Source: Psychrosphaera sp. B3R10
Lineage (GTDB): Bacteria > Pseudomonadota > Gammaproteobacteria > Enterobacterales > Alteromonadaceae
DNA length: 64,000 bases
Direction: 5' to 3'
NCBI RefSeq assembly: GCF_018861025.1
Contig: NZ_JAHKQH010000024.1
Span: 62,001-126,000, forward strand
The position numbers and the translations under genes were made by a program. A model generated the notes under the pieces. The model saw only the letters and a program-made list of their open reading frames with translations, was not told the DNA's origin and did not search any database. Positions 42,949 through 54,263 of this stretch are shown piece after piece. Each line of letters opens with the position of its first letter. Position 1 is the first letter of the stretch.

Positions 42949-43733
42949 TACTCCTGATGCCAAAACGGCATACCCATTGTGGGTGTGCTGGGTTGGGCAA
43001 TTTGTTTTTCTGGCATTCTACCAGCTAAAAACCCTATGCGACCAGCATCGGCAGCATATTTAAATGCCGTCGCCATTAACACCGGATCTGTTGCCTGTGC
43101 AACGGCACTGTTTAATAGAATTGCATCGTAACCTAATTCGAACGCCTGCACCGCATGGGATGGTAAGCCTATACCTGCGTCAATGATAAGTGTGGTATCG
43201 GGTAAACGATGACGAATGGTTTCTAGCGCATAAGGGTTAAGTAAGCCCTGTCCTGTACCGATTGGCGCACCCCAGGGCATAATGACTTCACAACCTAAAT
43301 CCGCTAATCGGCGGCACAAAACCAGATCGTCAGTACAGTAAGGGAGAACTTTAAAACCATCCTTGAGCAAAATATCGGTTGCTTTAACTAACTCAAATGG
43401 GTCGGGTTGTAAGCTGTATTCGTCGCCAATTAATTCCAATTTTATCCAATCGGTTTGAAACAATTCCCGCGACATTTTTGCCAGATTCACCACTTCTTTT
43501 ACCGAATGGCAACCTGCTGTATTTGGCAATAAAGTGACATTCAGTTCTTTAATCTGCTGCCAAAATTGTTCGCCACCATTATCTTGAGGAGATTGTCGGC
43601 GTAGCGATAAAGTGACAATTTCACTGCCACTTGCTTCAATCGCCTGCCTCATCACTTTAATTGACGGATAAAGTGCGGTACCAATTAATAGGCGACTATC
43701 AAACGTATCACCGTAAATAGTGAGTTGAGACAT
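42948..43733 (-). CDS. thiG: Thiazole synthase ThiG
   Basis: A 261-residue TIM-barrel enzyme that forms the thiazole ring of thiamin from 1-deoxyxylulose 5-phosphate, dehydroglycine and ThiS-thiocarboxylate. Conserved parts are [41 protein letters not shown], and [28 protein letters not shown]. The start lies six bases after the thiS stop, and the end overlaps thiDE by the TAATG junction. It is located in the cytosol with ThiS, ThiF and ThiO. The length is typical. Confidence 0.97.
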   Translation of the reverse strand: MSQLTIYGDTFDSRLLIGTALYPSIKVMRQAIEASGSEIVTLSLRRQSPQDNGGEQFWQQIKELNVTLLPNTAGCHSVKEVVNLAKMSRELFQTDWIKLELIGDEYSLQPDPFELVKATDILLKDGFKVLPYCTDDLVLCRRLADLGCEVIMPWGAPIGTGQGLLNPYALETIRHRLPDTTLIIDAGIGLPSHAVQAFELGYDAILLNSAVAQATDPVLMATAFKYAADAGRIGFLAGRMPEKQIAQPSTPTMGMPFWHQE

Positions 43734-43739
43734 ACGTAG

Positions 43740-43979
43740 TTATCCTCCAAAAATAGGTGATACAACATCGACCTTGTCATTTTCTTTTATCAAGGTTGTT
43801 TGATAGTTGTTGTTAGCAACAAATTCGCCATTTAACGCAACGGCAAAAGGTGGCTTAACCGCAAAATGGACCAAAATGGACGATAAGCTTAATGCAGATT
43901 TTGTATCTAGTTGTCTTTGATGACCGGCCACATCGGCTAATTCTATCGAATGTGGTTCACCATTAAAAAACAGTTTCAT
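43740..43979 (-). CDS. thiS: Sulfur carrier protein ThiS
   Basis: A 79-residue ubiquitin-like carrier. It begins MKLFFNGEPHSIE, has FAVALNGEFVANNNYQTTLI in the middle and ends in VVSPIFGG; the C-terminal di-glycine is the point of adenylation by ThiF and thiocarboxylation. The central part is some ten residues longer than the common 66-residue form. The gene lies between thiO and thiG with short gaps of 38 and six bases. Confidence 0.95.
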   Translation of the reverse strand: MKLFFNGEPHSIELADVAGHQRQLDTKSALSLSSILVHFAVKPPFAVALNGEFVANNNYQTTLIKENDKVDVVSPIFGG

Positions 43980-44017
43980 GTTGTTAACCTTTGTATATGA
44001 TCATCGACATTGATTTG

Positions 44018-45088
44018 TTACTGGCGCGAAAACAGCTCAATAGTTTCGCCTTGCTCTTCCAATAGTCGTAGAGTTTGATCAACCAAACAGGGCGTTAATA
44101 AATAGCCATGACGGTACAAACCGTTAATTTGAATATGCTTAGACTTTATGATTATCGAAGGTTCATTGTCGAGTAACGTTGGTCGTAGTCCGGTTTGAAT
44201 TTCTATCACTTCCGCTTCAGCAAATCCTTTGTGAATACTATACGCAGCACTTAATAATTCTAAAGTAGAACGTACACTCGGGGCTTTGTTGTCTTCTGAT
44301 TCTATTTCAGTGGCACCGATGACATATTGGTCGTCGGATTTAGGCACAATGTACAGGGGATATCTAGGGTGCATTAGACGAATTGGACGTGTTAATGTTA
44401 CTTCAGGCGCTCTAACTCGAACGACTTCACCGCGAACACCACGCAGGGGGTTGTCAGGTTTTAATAAAGTGTGTTTTGCACCTAAACCACGGCAGTCGAT
44501 GACCCAGTCAAATTGCCATTGTTGCAGGTTATTATTCACATCCGATACTCGATTATCGTCAATACGAACCTCTGTTTCTTCAGAGCATGTGACCTTACTT
44601 GATAACAATTTTTTTTCGAGTTCTTGGTACAAGAGTCGATTATCAATATGACCTTCATTTGCTAAGAACAGTGCGGAGCTAAAGTTTGGGGGGATTTCCG
44701 GCTCAATTTCTTGTATTTGCTCATTGCGTAATGTCTGGATGTCCTGTGCGTGTCGACACCTTACCCGTTGTGTAAAATGTCGCAGGTCATTAACGTCTTG
44801 TCTGTGAGCTAAAATCAATGTTCCGGTTTGTTGGAATTGCGTTTCTAAATCCAATGCGTTTAACATTTGAGGCCATAATGTCAAAGACTGATGACCCATT
44901 TCGACGATGTTGGCCGACGCCACAACCGATTCAGCTGTAGGGGCAACCATAGCCGCAGCTATTCTTCCTGTGGCACAAGCATCTGCCAAGTTGCCCTTTT
45001 CAAACAGGGTAACTTGGTGAGTTTGACTCAATGACAAAGCGAGGAACCGGCCAACAAGGCCAGCCCCCACAATCGCAATAGTAACCAA
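44018..45088 (-). CDS. thiO: Glycine oxidase ThiO
   Basis: A 356-residue FAD-dependent oxidase that converts glycine to dehydroglycine for thiazole synthesis, needing oxygen. The FAD motif is IAIVGAGLVGRFLALSL at the N terminus; other parts are ATGRIAAAMVAPTAES, WQFDWVIDCRGLGAK and IEIQTGLRPTLLDNEPSI. Its presence instead of ThiH indicates an aerobic route. The start is ten bases after thiC. The product acts with ThiG. Confidence 0.93.
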   Translation of the reverse strand: MVTIAIVGAGLVGRFLALSLSQTHQVTLFEKGNLADACATGRIAAAMVAPTAESVVASANIVEMGHQSLTLWPQMLNALDLETQFQQTGTLILAHRQDVNDLRHFTQRVRCRHAQDIQTLRNEQIQEIEPEIPPNFSSALFLANEGHIDNRLLYQELEKKLLSSKVTCSEETEVRIDDNRVSDVNNNLQQWQFDWVIDCRGLGAKHTLLKPDNPLRGVRGEVVRVRAPEVTLTRPIRLMHPRYPLYIVPKSDDQYVIGATEIESEDNKAPSVRSTLELLSAAYSIHKGFAEAEVIEIQTGLRPTLLDNEPSIIIKSKHIQINGLYRHGYLLTPCLVDQTLRLLEEQGETIELFSRQ

Positions 45089-45098
45089 AATATCCGCC

Positions 45099-47247
<2,149 letters not shown>

Positions 47248-47459
47248 TCAAAATCATCTTACGATATAGAACGCAGTGAGGGAAGACCTAATACGTTATT
47301 AATCTGCTATAACTCATTACTAATTTACTGAATTGTAGAGGATTAATTTTTTATTTTGATTCGGCAGAGTAGAACTAGCTTGTCGCTGTAACTAACACAT
47401 GATTAGTGATTTAGGGGATTGAGATTTTGCAATTGCAGGCGCTGTCGTTACAGATTACA

Positions 47460-47478
47460 TGATTGTTGCAAACAATCA
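47460..47478. repeat. Inverted repeat TGATTGTT/AACAATCA
   Basis: Perfect 8-base arms around GCA, in the gap between xseA and the thiamin leader. Confidence 0.6.
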
Positions 47479-47483
47479 GGTTG

Positions 47484-47514
47484 GCGTTGATAACGACTGG
47501 CGAGTTATCAACGC
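47484..47514. repeat. Inverted repeat GCGTTGATAAC/GTTATCAACGC
   Basis: Perfect 11-base arms around a nine-base loop, just after the xseA stop. There is no T run on either side, so it is not a clear intrinsic terminator; together with the neighbouring dyad it may stabilise the xseA mRNA end. Confidence 0.65.
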
Positions 47515-47523
47515 AAATCTTAT

Positions 47524-48864
47524 CTACTTTACTACGACATTAATGCTGTCGTTTGTTAGACGGATATTAATGTTTTCTCCGGTCACAACCTGCTTAGGTG
47601 ATTTGATCACCTCGCCATTGTCTTTCATTGCGATGGCATAACCACGGCCTAGTGTGGCGAGGGGGCTGACAATGTTGAGTTTTTCTGTCACTTTTTCAAA
47701 TTGCTGTTGAGCTCTTTCGAATCGGCGAACGAGCAAAGATTGTAGTGAATGTTGCATGTCGACCAGTTTTTGCTGTTCATTTTTAATCAAATTTGTCGGG
47801 TTTTGCGATAAAAGTCGTTGTTGCGAATGTTCTACCCGTCGAGCTTGAGTCGAAAGCTGGGTTTGGATTATTCGTGTCATGCGCATTTGCAATTCGTCGG
47901 TTTTTTGTTGCGACAGTTGAATTTTATGGCTTGGATGTAACAACGACAATGACTTGTTGAGCTCTGATAACTGTTGCTTTTGGGATTTGTAATTGTGCGT
48001 ATAAGCCAGTAACAGCCGAGAGTAAAGTCGGTTTACTTTTTCAATTACGTCTGTCATGTCGGTAGACACAAGTTCTGCGGCGGCTGATGGGGTTGGTGCA
48101 CGAAGGTCTGCGACAAAATCGCATATCGAGAAGTCAACCTCATGACCTACCGCAGAGATAATTGGCAACGCAGAGTTATATATAGTGTGGGCTAAGGCTT
48201 CGTCATTAAAGCTCCAGAGATCTTCTAATGAACCACCACCGCGACCGACAACTAATACATCAACTTCTTCACGATAATTTGCGGCGTTTATTGCCCAAAT
48301 CAAATTTTGAGCGGCGTGTTCACCTTGAACCATAGTGGGGTAAATAATCACCTCCGTTTGCGGCGAACGTCGTTTTAGAACCGTCAAAATGTCATGCACC
48401 GCTGCACCCGTAGGGGAGGTGATTACTCCGACACGTTTGGGGTTTTGTGGAATAGGGCGTTTAACGTCTTGGTCAAACAGGCCCATTTGACCAAGCTTTA
48501 ATTTTAACGCTTCAAATTGTTGTTTTAATAGACCTTCACCGGCCGGTTCCATTGTCTCGACAATAAATTGATAATCGCCACGAGGTTCATAAAGACTGAT
48601 CCGCCCACGCACTAAAACTTGAGAGCCATTGTCGATAACACCTCGAACAGAGCGATTATTGCCTTTAAACATAGCCGCTTTTACTTGAGCGCGGTTATCT
48701 TTGAGTGAAAAGTACCAATGACCGCTAGAGGCGCGAACTAGGTTAGAAATTTCCGCTGAAATCCACACATTCACAAACTCTGCTTCTAACATCATTCTAA
48801 CTTTCTGATTTAATTCAGAAACCTGATATATTTTTTGTTGCGGTGAAGAATAAGATTGCAGCAC
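47524..48864 (-). CDS. xseA: Exodeoxyribonuclease VII large subunit
   Basis: A 446-residue large subunit of the nuclease that degrades single-stranded DNA from both ends, acting with XseB. The N-terminal OB-fold shows KIYQVSELNQKVRMMLE and HWYFSLKDNRAQVKAAMF; the central domain has VGVITSPTGAAVHDIL and VVGRGGGSLEDLWSFND, the family hallmark. A long coiled coil follows (residues about 260-400). I choose the GTG at 48864 because AGGA stands some ten bases upstream and the product then begins as in homologues; the frame runs on to 48924. Divergent from guaB as in E. coli; xseB is not here. Confidence 0.94.
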   Translation of the reverse strand: MLQSYSSPQQKIYQVSELNQKVRMMLEAEFVNVWISAEISNLVRASSGHWYFSLKDNRAQVKAAMFKGNNRSVRGVIDNGSQVLVRGRISLYEPRGDYQFIVETMEPAGEGLLKQQFEALKLKLGQMGLFDQDVKRPIPQNPKRVGVITSPTGAAVHDILTVLKRRSPQTEVIIYPTMVQGEHAAQNLIWAINAANYREEVDVLVVGRGGGSLEDLWSFNDEALAHTIYNSALPIISAVGHEVDFSICDFVADLRAPTPSAAAELVSTDMTDVIEKVNRLYSRLLLAYTHNYKSQKQQLSELNKSLSLLHPSHKIQLSQQKTDELQMRMTRIIQTQLSTQARRVEHSQQRLLSQNPTNLIKNEQQKLVDMQHSLQSLLVRRFERAQQQFEKVTEKLNIVSPLATLGRGYAIAMKDNGEVIKSPKQVVTGENINIRLTNDSINVVVK

Positions 48865-48993
48865 GAAAATATTGTCCTTTGCGTGGTTTGAGAAATAAAA
48901 GAGTCGAGATTTAAAATAATACAAACTTTAACAAGTTTTTTTACGAAAGTCAGTTTACCTTAGGCAAAGTTTCGATTAAAATGCGGCCGCAAC

Positions 48994-49100
48994 ATATAGA
49001 CTTAAATAGCCTCAAAATTCGGTTTCTATTTCGTACTATACTTACGAATTGGACAAAGCCGCATTTCGAGGCTATTTAGGTATTAAGTCCTTCCATATAT
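48994..49100 (+). promoter_or_regulatory. Long self-complementary leader upstream of guaB
   Basis: GACTTAA (48999-49005) pairs with TTAAGTC (49083-49089); ATAGCCTC (49006-49013) with GAGGCTAT (49068-49075); AAATTCGG (49015-49022) with CCGCATTT (49059-49066, one mismatch); TTCGTA (49030-49035) with TACGAA (49043-49048). An outer ATATA/TATAT pair may extend it. It ends just before the guaB ribosome-binding site (AAGG at 49107-49110). Confidence 0.65.
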
Positions 49101-49119
49101 TAAGTTAAGGTAAATTTTC

Positions 49120-50589
49120 ATGTTGCGCATAGCTAAAGAAGCTCTCACTTTTGATGACGTATTACTGGTTCCCGGTCATTCGACTGTCCTTCCACACGAA
49201 GCGAATTTAAAAACACGTTTAACCCGTAATATTGAGCTGAATATTCCAATGGTATCATCTGCCATGGACACAGTTACTGAAAGCCGACTCGCTATTGCTC
49301 TTGCCCAAGAAGGCGGTTTAGGTTTTATTCATAAAAACATGTCAATCGAAGCGCAAGCTAATGAAGTTCGTCGTGTAAAAAAATACGAATCAGGCGTGGT
49401 ATCAGATCCGGTTACTGTGGCAAATAATGTGACAATTGGTCATGTAATGGCATTGGCTGACGAACATGGATTTTCTGGTTTCCCAGTTGTAGATAAAGAT
49501 AACAACCTTGAAGGTATCGTAACTGGGCGTGATTTACGTTTTGAAACTAATCTTCAAAATCCAATTACTACGGTAATGACGCCTAAAGAAAAATTGATCA
49601 CAGTTAAAGAAGGCGCGAGTCGCGAAATCGTTTTAGCTTTGATGCATGAAAACCGTATTGAGAAAATTCTTGTTGTTGACGATGAATTTAAGTTAACAGG
49701 CATGATTACCGTTAAAGATTTCCAAAAAGCTGATAGCAAACCAAACGCTTGTAAAGATTCATTAGGACGACTTCGTGTTGGTGCAGCAGTAGGCGTTGGT
49801 GCTGGAACTGATGAACGTATAGCCGCATTAGTTGAAGCGGGTGTTGACGTATTGTTAATCGATACTTCTCACGGACATTCACAAGGTGTTCTAGACCGGG
49901 TTGCGTTAACTCGTAAAACTTACCCAGATTTAGATATTGTTGGCGGAAACGTTGCAACAGCGGCTGGTGCATTGGCATTAGTTGAAGCAGGTGTTAATGC
50001 GGTTAAAGTTGGTATCGGCCCAGGTTCAATTTGTACAACTCGTATCGTGACGGGTTGTGGCGTTCCACAAATCACAGCAATTGCTGATGCAGTAGAAGCT
50101 GTATCTGGAAAAGACATTCCTGTTATTGCCGATGGCGGCATTCGTTTTTCTGGCGACATTGCTAAAGCCCTTGTTGCTGGCGCAAGCTGTGTAATGGTTG
50201 GTTCAATGTTAGCAGGTACGGAAGAAGCACCTGGTGAAGTTGAACTATATCAAGGTCGTTATTACAAATCGTACCGTGGTATGGGAAGTTTAGGCGCTAT
50301 GAATCAAAGTCATGGTTCATCTGACCGTTATTTCCAAAAATCTGACAACAAAGAAAAATTGGTGCCAGAGGGAATTGAAGGTCGCGTTGCTTACAAAGGA
50401 CCAATTGAAAACATCATTCACCAACAACTTGGTGGTATTCGAAGTGCAATGGGTCTTACGGGTTGCAGCACAATTGAAATTTTGAATACAAAACCTGAAT
50501 TTGTGCGCGTAACGTCTGCCGGTATGGGTGAGTCTCACGTACATGATGTTCAAATTACAAAAGAAGCGCCTAACTATCGTTTAGGCTAG
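49120..50589 (+). CDS. guaB: IMP dehydrogenase GuaB
   Basis: A 489-residue enzyme that oxidises IMP to XMP with NAD+, the committed step of GMP synthesis. The N terminus begins [21 protein letters not shown]; two CBS domains (about 95-200) are inserted, then the barrel with the catalytic cysteine in [18 protein letters not shown] and the flap motif [10 protein letters not shown]. The length equals the usual one. AAGG lies nine bases before the ATG. A long hairpin-forming leader precedes it and guaA follows behind a terminator-like hairpin. Confidence 0.98.
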   Translation: MLRIAKEALTFDDVLLVPGHSTVLPHEANLKTRLTRNIELNIPMVSSAMDTVTESRLAIALAQEGGLGFIHKNMSIEAQANEVRRVKKYESGVVSDPVTVANNVTIGHVMALADEHGFSGFPVVDKDNNLEGIVTGRDLRFETNLQNPITTVMTPKEKLITVKEGASREIVLALMHENRIEKILVVDDEFKLTGMITVKDFQKADSKPNACKDSLGRLRVGAAVGVGAGTDERIAALVEAGVDVLLIDTSHGHSQGVLDRVALTRKTYPDLDIVGGNVATAAGALALVEAGVNAVKVGIGPGSICTTRIVTGCGVPQITAIADAVEAVSGKDIPVIADGGIRFSGDIAKALVAGASCVMVGSMLAGTEEAPGEVELYQGRYYKSYRGMGSLGAMNQSHGSSDRYFQKSDNKEKLVPEGIEGRVAYKGPIENIIHQQLGGIRSAMGLTGCSTIEILNTKPEFVRVTSAGMGESHVHDVQITKEAPNYRLG

Positions 50590-50614
50590 GCTTTAAAGCG
50601 TTAATTATTTTGGC

Positions 50615-50644
50615 AAGCCGAAGTTATCTTCGGCTTCCTTTTTT
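50615..50644 (+). terminator. Hairpin between guaB and guaA
   Basis: AAGCCGAAG (50615-50623) and CTTCGGCTT (50628-50636) with a TTAT loop, followed by CCTTTTTTC. A real intrinsic terminator by form; some read-through to guaA or a separate promoter is likely. Confidence 0.85.
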
Positions 50645-50697
50645 CAGTCAGTTTGAAAAAACAGACAATATCCACAATTATTTAAGAAGGCTAAAAC

Positions 50698-52281
50698 ATG
50701 TCAGTTAATCAAGACATTCACCAGCATCGAATTCTCATTTTAGATTTTGGTTCACAGTACACTCAACTTATCGCTCGACGCATTCGTGAAATTGGCGTTT
50801 ATTGTGAGCTATGGGCTTGGGACGTTACTGAAGAACAGATCAAAGGTTTTAATCCCAACGGGATCATCTTAGCGGGCGGACCTGAATCAGTAACCGAGCA
50901 TAATTCGCCACGTGCACCAGAATATGTATTTAATGCAGGGGTACCTGTATTAGGTATTTGCTACGGCATGCAAACTATGTCTGAACAACTTGGTGGTTCT
51001 GTCGAAGTTTCTGACGAACGTGAGTTTGGTTATGCGCAGGTTGAAGTTGTTAGTGAATCTGCACTTCTTAAAAATATTGAAGATGCGATTACATCAAATG
51101 GCAATGCATTGTTAGACGTTTGGATGAGTCATGGCGACAAAGTTAATGCAATTCCTGCCGACTTTACAACAGTTGCAAAAACAGAATCTTGCCCGTTTGC
51201 TGTAATGGCGAACGAAGAAAAACGTTTTTATGGTGTTCAATTCCACCCTGAAGTGACCCATACAAAACAGGGTCTTCGTTTGTTGGAAAACTTTGTTTGC
51301 ACCATTTGTGAATGTGACAAGTTATGGACGTCGGCGACAATTATTGAAGACGCCATTGCAAAAATGAAAGAACAAGTTGGCGACGACGAAGTTGTTTTAG
51401 GTTTATCAGGTGGTGTCGATTCATCTGTTGTTGCCATGTTATTGCACCGCGCAATCGGTGACAAATTGACCTGTGTATTTGTTGATAATGGTTTACTTCG
51501 TTTAAATGAAGGTCAGCAAGTTATTGACATGTTTGGTGATCATTTTGGATTGAACATAATTCATGTTCAAGCTGAAGACCGTTTCTTGGAGCGTTTATCA
51601 AATGAAAATGATCCTGAGAAAAAACGTAAGATCATCGGTAATGTATTTGTCGAAATTTTTGACGAAGAAGCAGGCAAACTTAAAAATGCGAAATGGTTAG
51701 CCCAGGGCACTATTTACCCTGACGTGATCGAATCAGCAGCTTCTGCAACAGGTAAAGCACATGTTATTAAGTCTCACCACAATGTGGGCGGTTTACCAGA
51801 GGATATGGAGTTAGGTTTAGTTGAACCACTTCGCGAACTATTTAAAGATGAAGTACGTAAAATTGGTCTTGAACTTGGCTTACCTTACGACATGCTTTAT
51901 CGTCATCCATTCCCTGGACCGGGCTTAGGTGTTCGTATTTTAGGCGAAGTGAAAAAAGAATATGCCGACTTATTACGTCGTGCTGACGCAATTTTCATTG
52001 AAGAGTTACACTCAGCTGATTTGTACAATAAAGTGAGTCAGGCGTTTACCGTGTTCTTGCCAGTTCGTTCAGTTGGTGTAATGGGAGATGGCCGTAAATA
52101 CGATTGGGTTGTGAGCTTACGAGCTGTAGAAACTATCGACTTTATGACGGCACATTGGGCACATTTACCATATGACTTCCTTGGTAAGGTATCTAACCGC
52201 ATCATTAACGAAATTGATGGTATTTCACGTGTTGTTTATGACATCAGTGGTAAGCCACCGGCAACGATTGAGTGGGAATAA
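50698..52281 (+). CDS. guaA: GMP synthase (glutamine-hydrolysing) GuaA
   Basis: A 527-residue enzyme that aminates XMP to GMP using glutamine and ATP. The N-terminal glutaminase domain has the catalytic cysteine in [20 protein letters not shown] and the histidine and glutamate in [11 protein letters not shown]. The ATP-pyrophosphatase domain has the P-loop [14 protein letters not shown], and the C-terminal dimerisation domain ends with [12 protein letters not shown]. The start has AAGG upstream. It follows guaB by 108 bases and ends in a strong terminator. Both genes act together in the cytosol. Confidence 0.98.
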   Translation: MSVNQDIHQHRILILDFGSQYTQLIARRIREIGVYCELWAWDVTEEQIKGFNPNGIILAGGPESVTEHNSPRAPEYVFNAGVPVLGICYGMQTMSEQLGGSVEVSDEREFGYAQVEVVSESALLKNIEDAITSNGNALLDVWMSHGDKVNAIPADFTTVAKTESCPFAVMANEEKRFYGVQFHPEVTHTKQGLRLLENFVCTICECDKLWTSATIIEDAIAKMKEQVGDDEVVLGLSGGVDSSVVAMLLHRAIGDKLTCVFVDNGLLRLNEGQQVIDMFGDHFGLNIIHVQAEDRFLERLSNENDPEKKRKIIGNVFVEIFDEEAGKLKNAKWLAQGTIYPDVIESAASATGKAHVIKSHHNVGGLPEDMELGLVEPLRELFKDEVRKIGLELGLPYDMLYRHPFPGPGLGVRILGEVKKEYADLLRRADAIFIEELHSADLYNKVSQAFTVFLPVRSVGVMGDGRKYDWVVSLRAVETIDFMTAHWAHLPYDFLGKVSNRIINEIDGISRVVYDISGKPPATIEWE

Positions 52282-52310
52282 CGCTTTATCCGTTAGCTAA
52301 GTGAAACAAG

Positions 52311-52334
52311 AAAGCGCCTTTTAGGCGCTTTTTT
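52311..52334 (+). terminator. Terminator after guaA
   Basis: AAAGCGCCT (52311-52319) and AGGCGCTTT (52323-52331) with a TTT loop and a T run of six. Confidence 0.92.
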
Positions 52335-52408
52335 GATCGTGGACGTTATACATTAAAGCTAAACATAGGTTTACGTTTTAGGCATTACGACTCATTTGAA
52401 CAGAGGGC

Positions 52409-52810
52409 TCATTTGTCCGAGCTATAGTCCGAGCTATTAAGTTCTAAATCGATAAAAGCAATAATATAGCCGTATTGGCGGTCTGACAAATTTCCAGAGG
52501 CATGTTCACTCTTGGCATAATTATGGGTCCATTTTCGATCCCTTCCTGGGCTTGGAACCCTAATGTCGACATTAAGTAACTTTTGATTAAGCACTGTGTA
52601 GCCTTTCTCTTGAGCTTTTTGGGCACAATAGACAAGTACGTATTCCACGGCATATTTATCGACGCTAGGTAACCAGGTGTACTCGGTGTGGCAGGCTTCT
52701 TTTAACACACCGTTTTTATCTTTGTATTCAAGGTGACCACGAGTACATGCCGATAAAAGAGCACAAAAAAACACAACTAACATCAGTTTAGATTGAAGAG
52801 TAATTCCCAT
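52409..52810 (-). CDS. Small lipoprotein of unknown function
   Basis: A 133-residue predicted lipoprotein: short N-terminal hydrophobic stretch with the lipobox LLSAC, followed by TRGHLEYKDKNGVLKEA. The body has two further cysteines (EACHTE and VYCAQK) and ends in a polar tail. I recognise no family. It is the third gene of a minus-strand unit with two PspB-like small membrane proteins, whose stop lies eight bases upstream. The unit probably acts at the cell envelope. The ATG at 52810 has a weak ribosome-binding site, which is consistent with coupling. Confidence 0.78.
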   Translation of the reverse strand: MGITLQSKLMLVVFFCALLSACTRGHLEYKDKNGVLKEACHTEYTWLPSVDKYAVEYVLVYCAQKAQEKGYTVLNQKLLNVDIRVPSPGRDRKWTHNYAKSEHASGNLSDRQYGYIIAFIDLELNSSDYSSDK

Positions 52811-52818
52811 TGAATAGG

Positions 52819-53025
52819 TTAAAGTGAATCTATGTCGCGCTTTAGACCAGCGTTATCATCAGTCGCTATTTTCTCTAAAACTTCGACCCGTTCTTTTAAC
52901 GCGGATACCTGAACTTTTAAGGTTTCTATTTCAAGTTTGTCTTGATTACCTAATTTACTTTCTTCTTTTAAATTATTCACCGAGTAAATTAACCAACCTG
53001 CAATAATTAGGAATATAAAAGTCAT
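52819..53025 (-). CDS. PspB-like small membrane protein, copy 2
   Basis: A 68-residue protein with an N-terminal membrane helix (TFIFLIIAGWLIYSV) and a C-terminal coiled coil (QVSALKERVEVLEKIATDD and LKRDIDSL). This architecture and the ERxEVLE motif resemble PspB of the phage-shock system. AGGGG stands seven bases before the ATG. It shares 18 of 25 C-terminal residues with the gene directly upstream (53050-53283), so the two are tandem duplicates. No pspA, pspC or pspF is in the window. Confidence 0.8.
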   Translation of the reverse strand: MTFIFLIIAGWLIYSVNNLKEESKLGNQDKLEIETLKVQVSALKERVEVLEKIATDDNAGLKRDIDSL

Positions 53026-53049
53026 GTTTGACCCCTTGTTTTGTTTGCT

Positions 53050-53283
53050 CTAGCCTGTTTTTCTAAGCGAATCTATTTCTTTTTTCAAGTTGTAGCTGTC
53101 GTCCGTCACAATTTTTTCAAGGACTTCAATTCGTTCTTTTAACGCGGCCATTTGCTGCTGGGTTTCTGAATCTTGTTGATTGTTATTCTTACTAATTTGC
53201 AACTTAACGTGTTGCTCGTATGCGGCATATAGTAAACCACCAATAACCGAAACAAGTACAATAGTTAAAACTGAAATAGGCAT
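53050..53283 (-). CDS. PspB-like small membrane protein, copy 1
   Basis: A 77-residue protein with an N-terminal membrane helix (ISVLTIVLVSVIGGLLYAAY) and a C-terminal coiled coil (MAALKERIEVLEKIVTDD and LKKEIDSLRKTG). AGGA is eight bases before the ATG. It is the first gene of a three-gene minus-strand unit with copy 2 and a small lipoprotein, and is divergent from tadA. PspB in E. coli senses membrane damage together with PspC; whether this protein does so is not known. Confidence 0.8.
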   Translation of the reverse strand: MPISVLTIVLVSVIGGLLYAAYEQHVKLQISKNNNQQDSETQQQMAALKERIEVLEKIVTDDSYNLKKEIDSLRKTG

Positions 53284-53462
53284 TATTTTATTCCTTCAAT
53301 AAAGTTGTGAATTTCTACGACAAGTTATATATCAATATATGTACCAAAAGATAACGCATTGAAAATAAACAATTAATATATTTAAAGTTGAATTAACTGT
53401 TGTGAATATCGCTGAATATTAGTCTAATTAGCTAACTTTTATTAGGTTGTTAGAAAATAAAC

Positions 53463-53993
53463 ATGTCCGATTCGGAACTTGATGTCAAATGGATGCAATA
53501 CGCTATGGCGCTTGCTGAGAAAGCAGAAGCCCAAGGCGAGATACCTGTAGGTGCCGTAATTGTAAAAGAAGATGAAGTTTTAGGGGAGGGCTGGAATCAG
53601 CCGATTACCTTGCACGACTCAACTGCTCACGCTGAAATTGTAGCGATTAGAAATGCTGGAAAAAACATTGCAAACTACCGTTTAGTTGGTAGCACGATAT
53701 ATGTAACATTAGAACCTTGTCCTATGTGTGCCGGTGCTATTATTCACAGCCGGATAGCACGACTTGTTTATGGTGCGCAGGATTATAAAACAGGGGCCGT
53801 GGGCAGTGTAATGAATTTGTTGCAGCATGATAGTAATAACCACAAAGTCGACTTTACTTCTGGTCTACTTGAGCAGCAGTGCAGTCATCAAATATCCGCT
53901 TTTTTTAAAAAGCGGAGAGTAGAAATTAAAGCCGCGAAAGAAAATAAAACTTTGAAAGATGATGTCAACATTGACGATGACCAAATTGATTAA
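53463..53993 (+). CDS. tadA: tRNA-specific adenosine deaminase TadA
   Basis: A 176-residue zinc enzyme that converts adenosine 34 of tRNA-Arg(ACG) to inosine. The active site is complete: HAEIVAIRNAGK with the zinc histidine and catalytic glutamate, and PCPMCAGAI with the two zinc cysteines. The N terminus has KAEAQGEIPVGAVIVKED, the usual opening, and the C-terminal tail is charged and slightly longer than usual. Essential in most bacteria. The gene is convergent with a small basic gene at 54021. Confidence 0.96.
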   Translation: MSDSELDVKWMQYAMALAEKAEAQGEIPVGAVIVKEDEVLGEGWNQPITLHDSTAHAEIVAIRNAGKNIANYRLVGSTIYVTLEPCPMCAGAIIHSRIARLVYGAQDYKTGAVGSVMNLLQHDSNNHKVDFTSGLLEQQCSHQISAFFKKRRVEIKAAKENKTLKDDVNIDDDQID

Positions 53994-54020
53994 GCGGTGT
54001 TAGTTAAAGGCACAACGTAA

Positions 54021-54191
54021 TTAGATTATTTCTTCTGGATCGGCGTTGGATTCGCCCATTCGAATCGTCGTTTGTTTAAGTCGTCGACTTAGCAAACGAT
54101 TTGAAATTGTTTTTCTCGCTATGCGTCTACGTGTGTTGTTAAACATACGGCTTTTCAATTTTAATTTTATGTTTCTTCTTCGTCTAAACAT
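54021..54191 (-). CDS. Very basic 56-residue protein
   Basis: A 56-residue protein not longer than many ribosomal proteins: MFRRRRNIKLKLKSRMFNN, RRRIARKTISNRLLSRRLKQ and an acidic close with MGESNADPEEII. About one third of residues are lysine or arginine. AGGA stands six bases before the ATG at 54191. It lies 72 bases downstream of mltF on the same strand and overlaps no other gene. It could bind nucleic acid or membrane lipid; no family is recognised. The strong ribosome-binding site supports that it is a gene. Confidence 0.65.
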   Translation of the reverse strand: MFRRRRNIKLKLKSRMFNNTRRRIARKTISNRLLSRRLKQTTIRMGESNADPEEII

Positions 54192-54263
54192 ATTTTGTCC
54201 TTTTAAAACGTCAGTAACAGATCATGCTAACTAGGATTAGTTTAGCGGGCTTCAGTTTCAATT

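Noticed and set aside
44286-44651. Plus-strand frame of 121 codons
   Set aside because: Antisense to thiO; composition reflects the reverse of coding sequence.
48961-48990. PurR-like box upstream of guaB (GGCAAAGTTTCGATT)
   Set aside because: Only half of the consensus agrees and the centre is shifted by one base.
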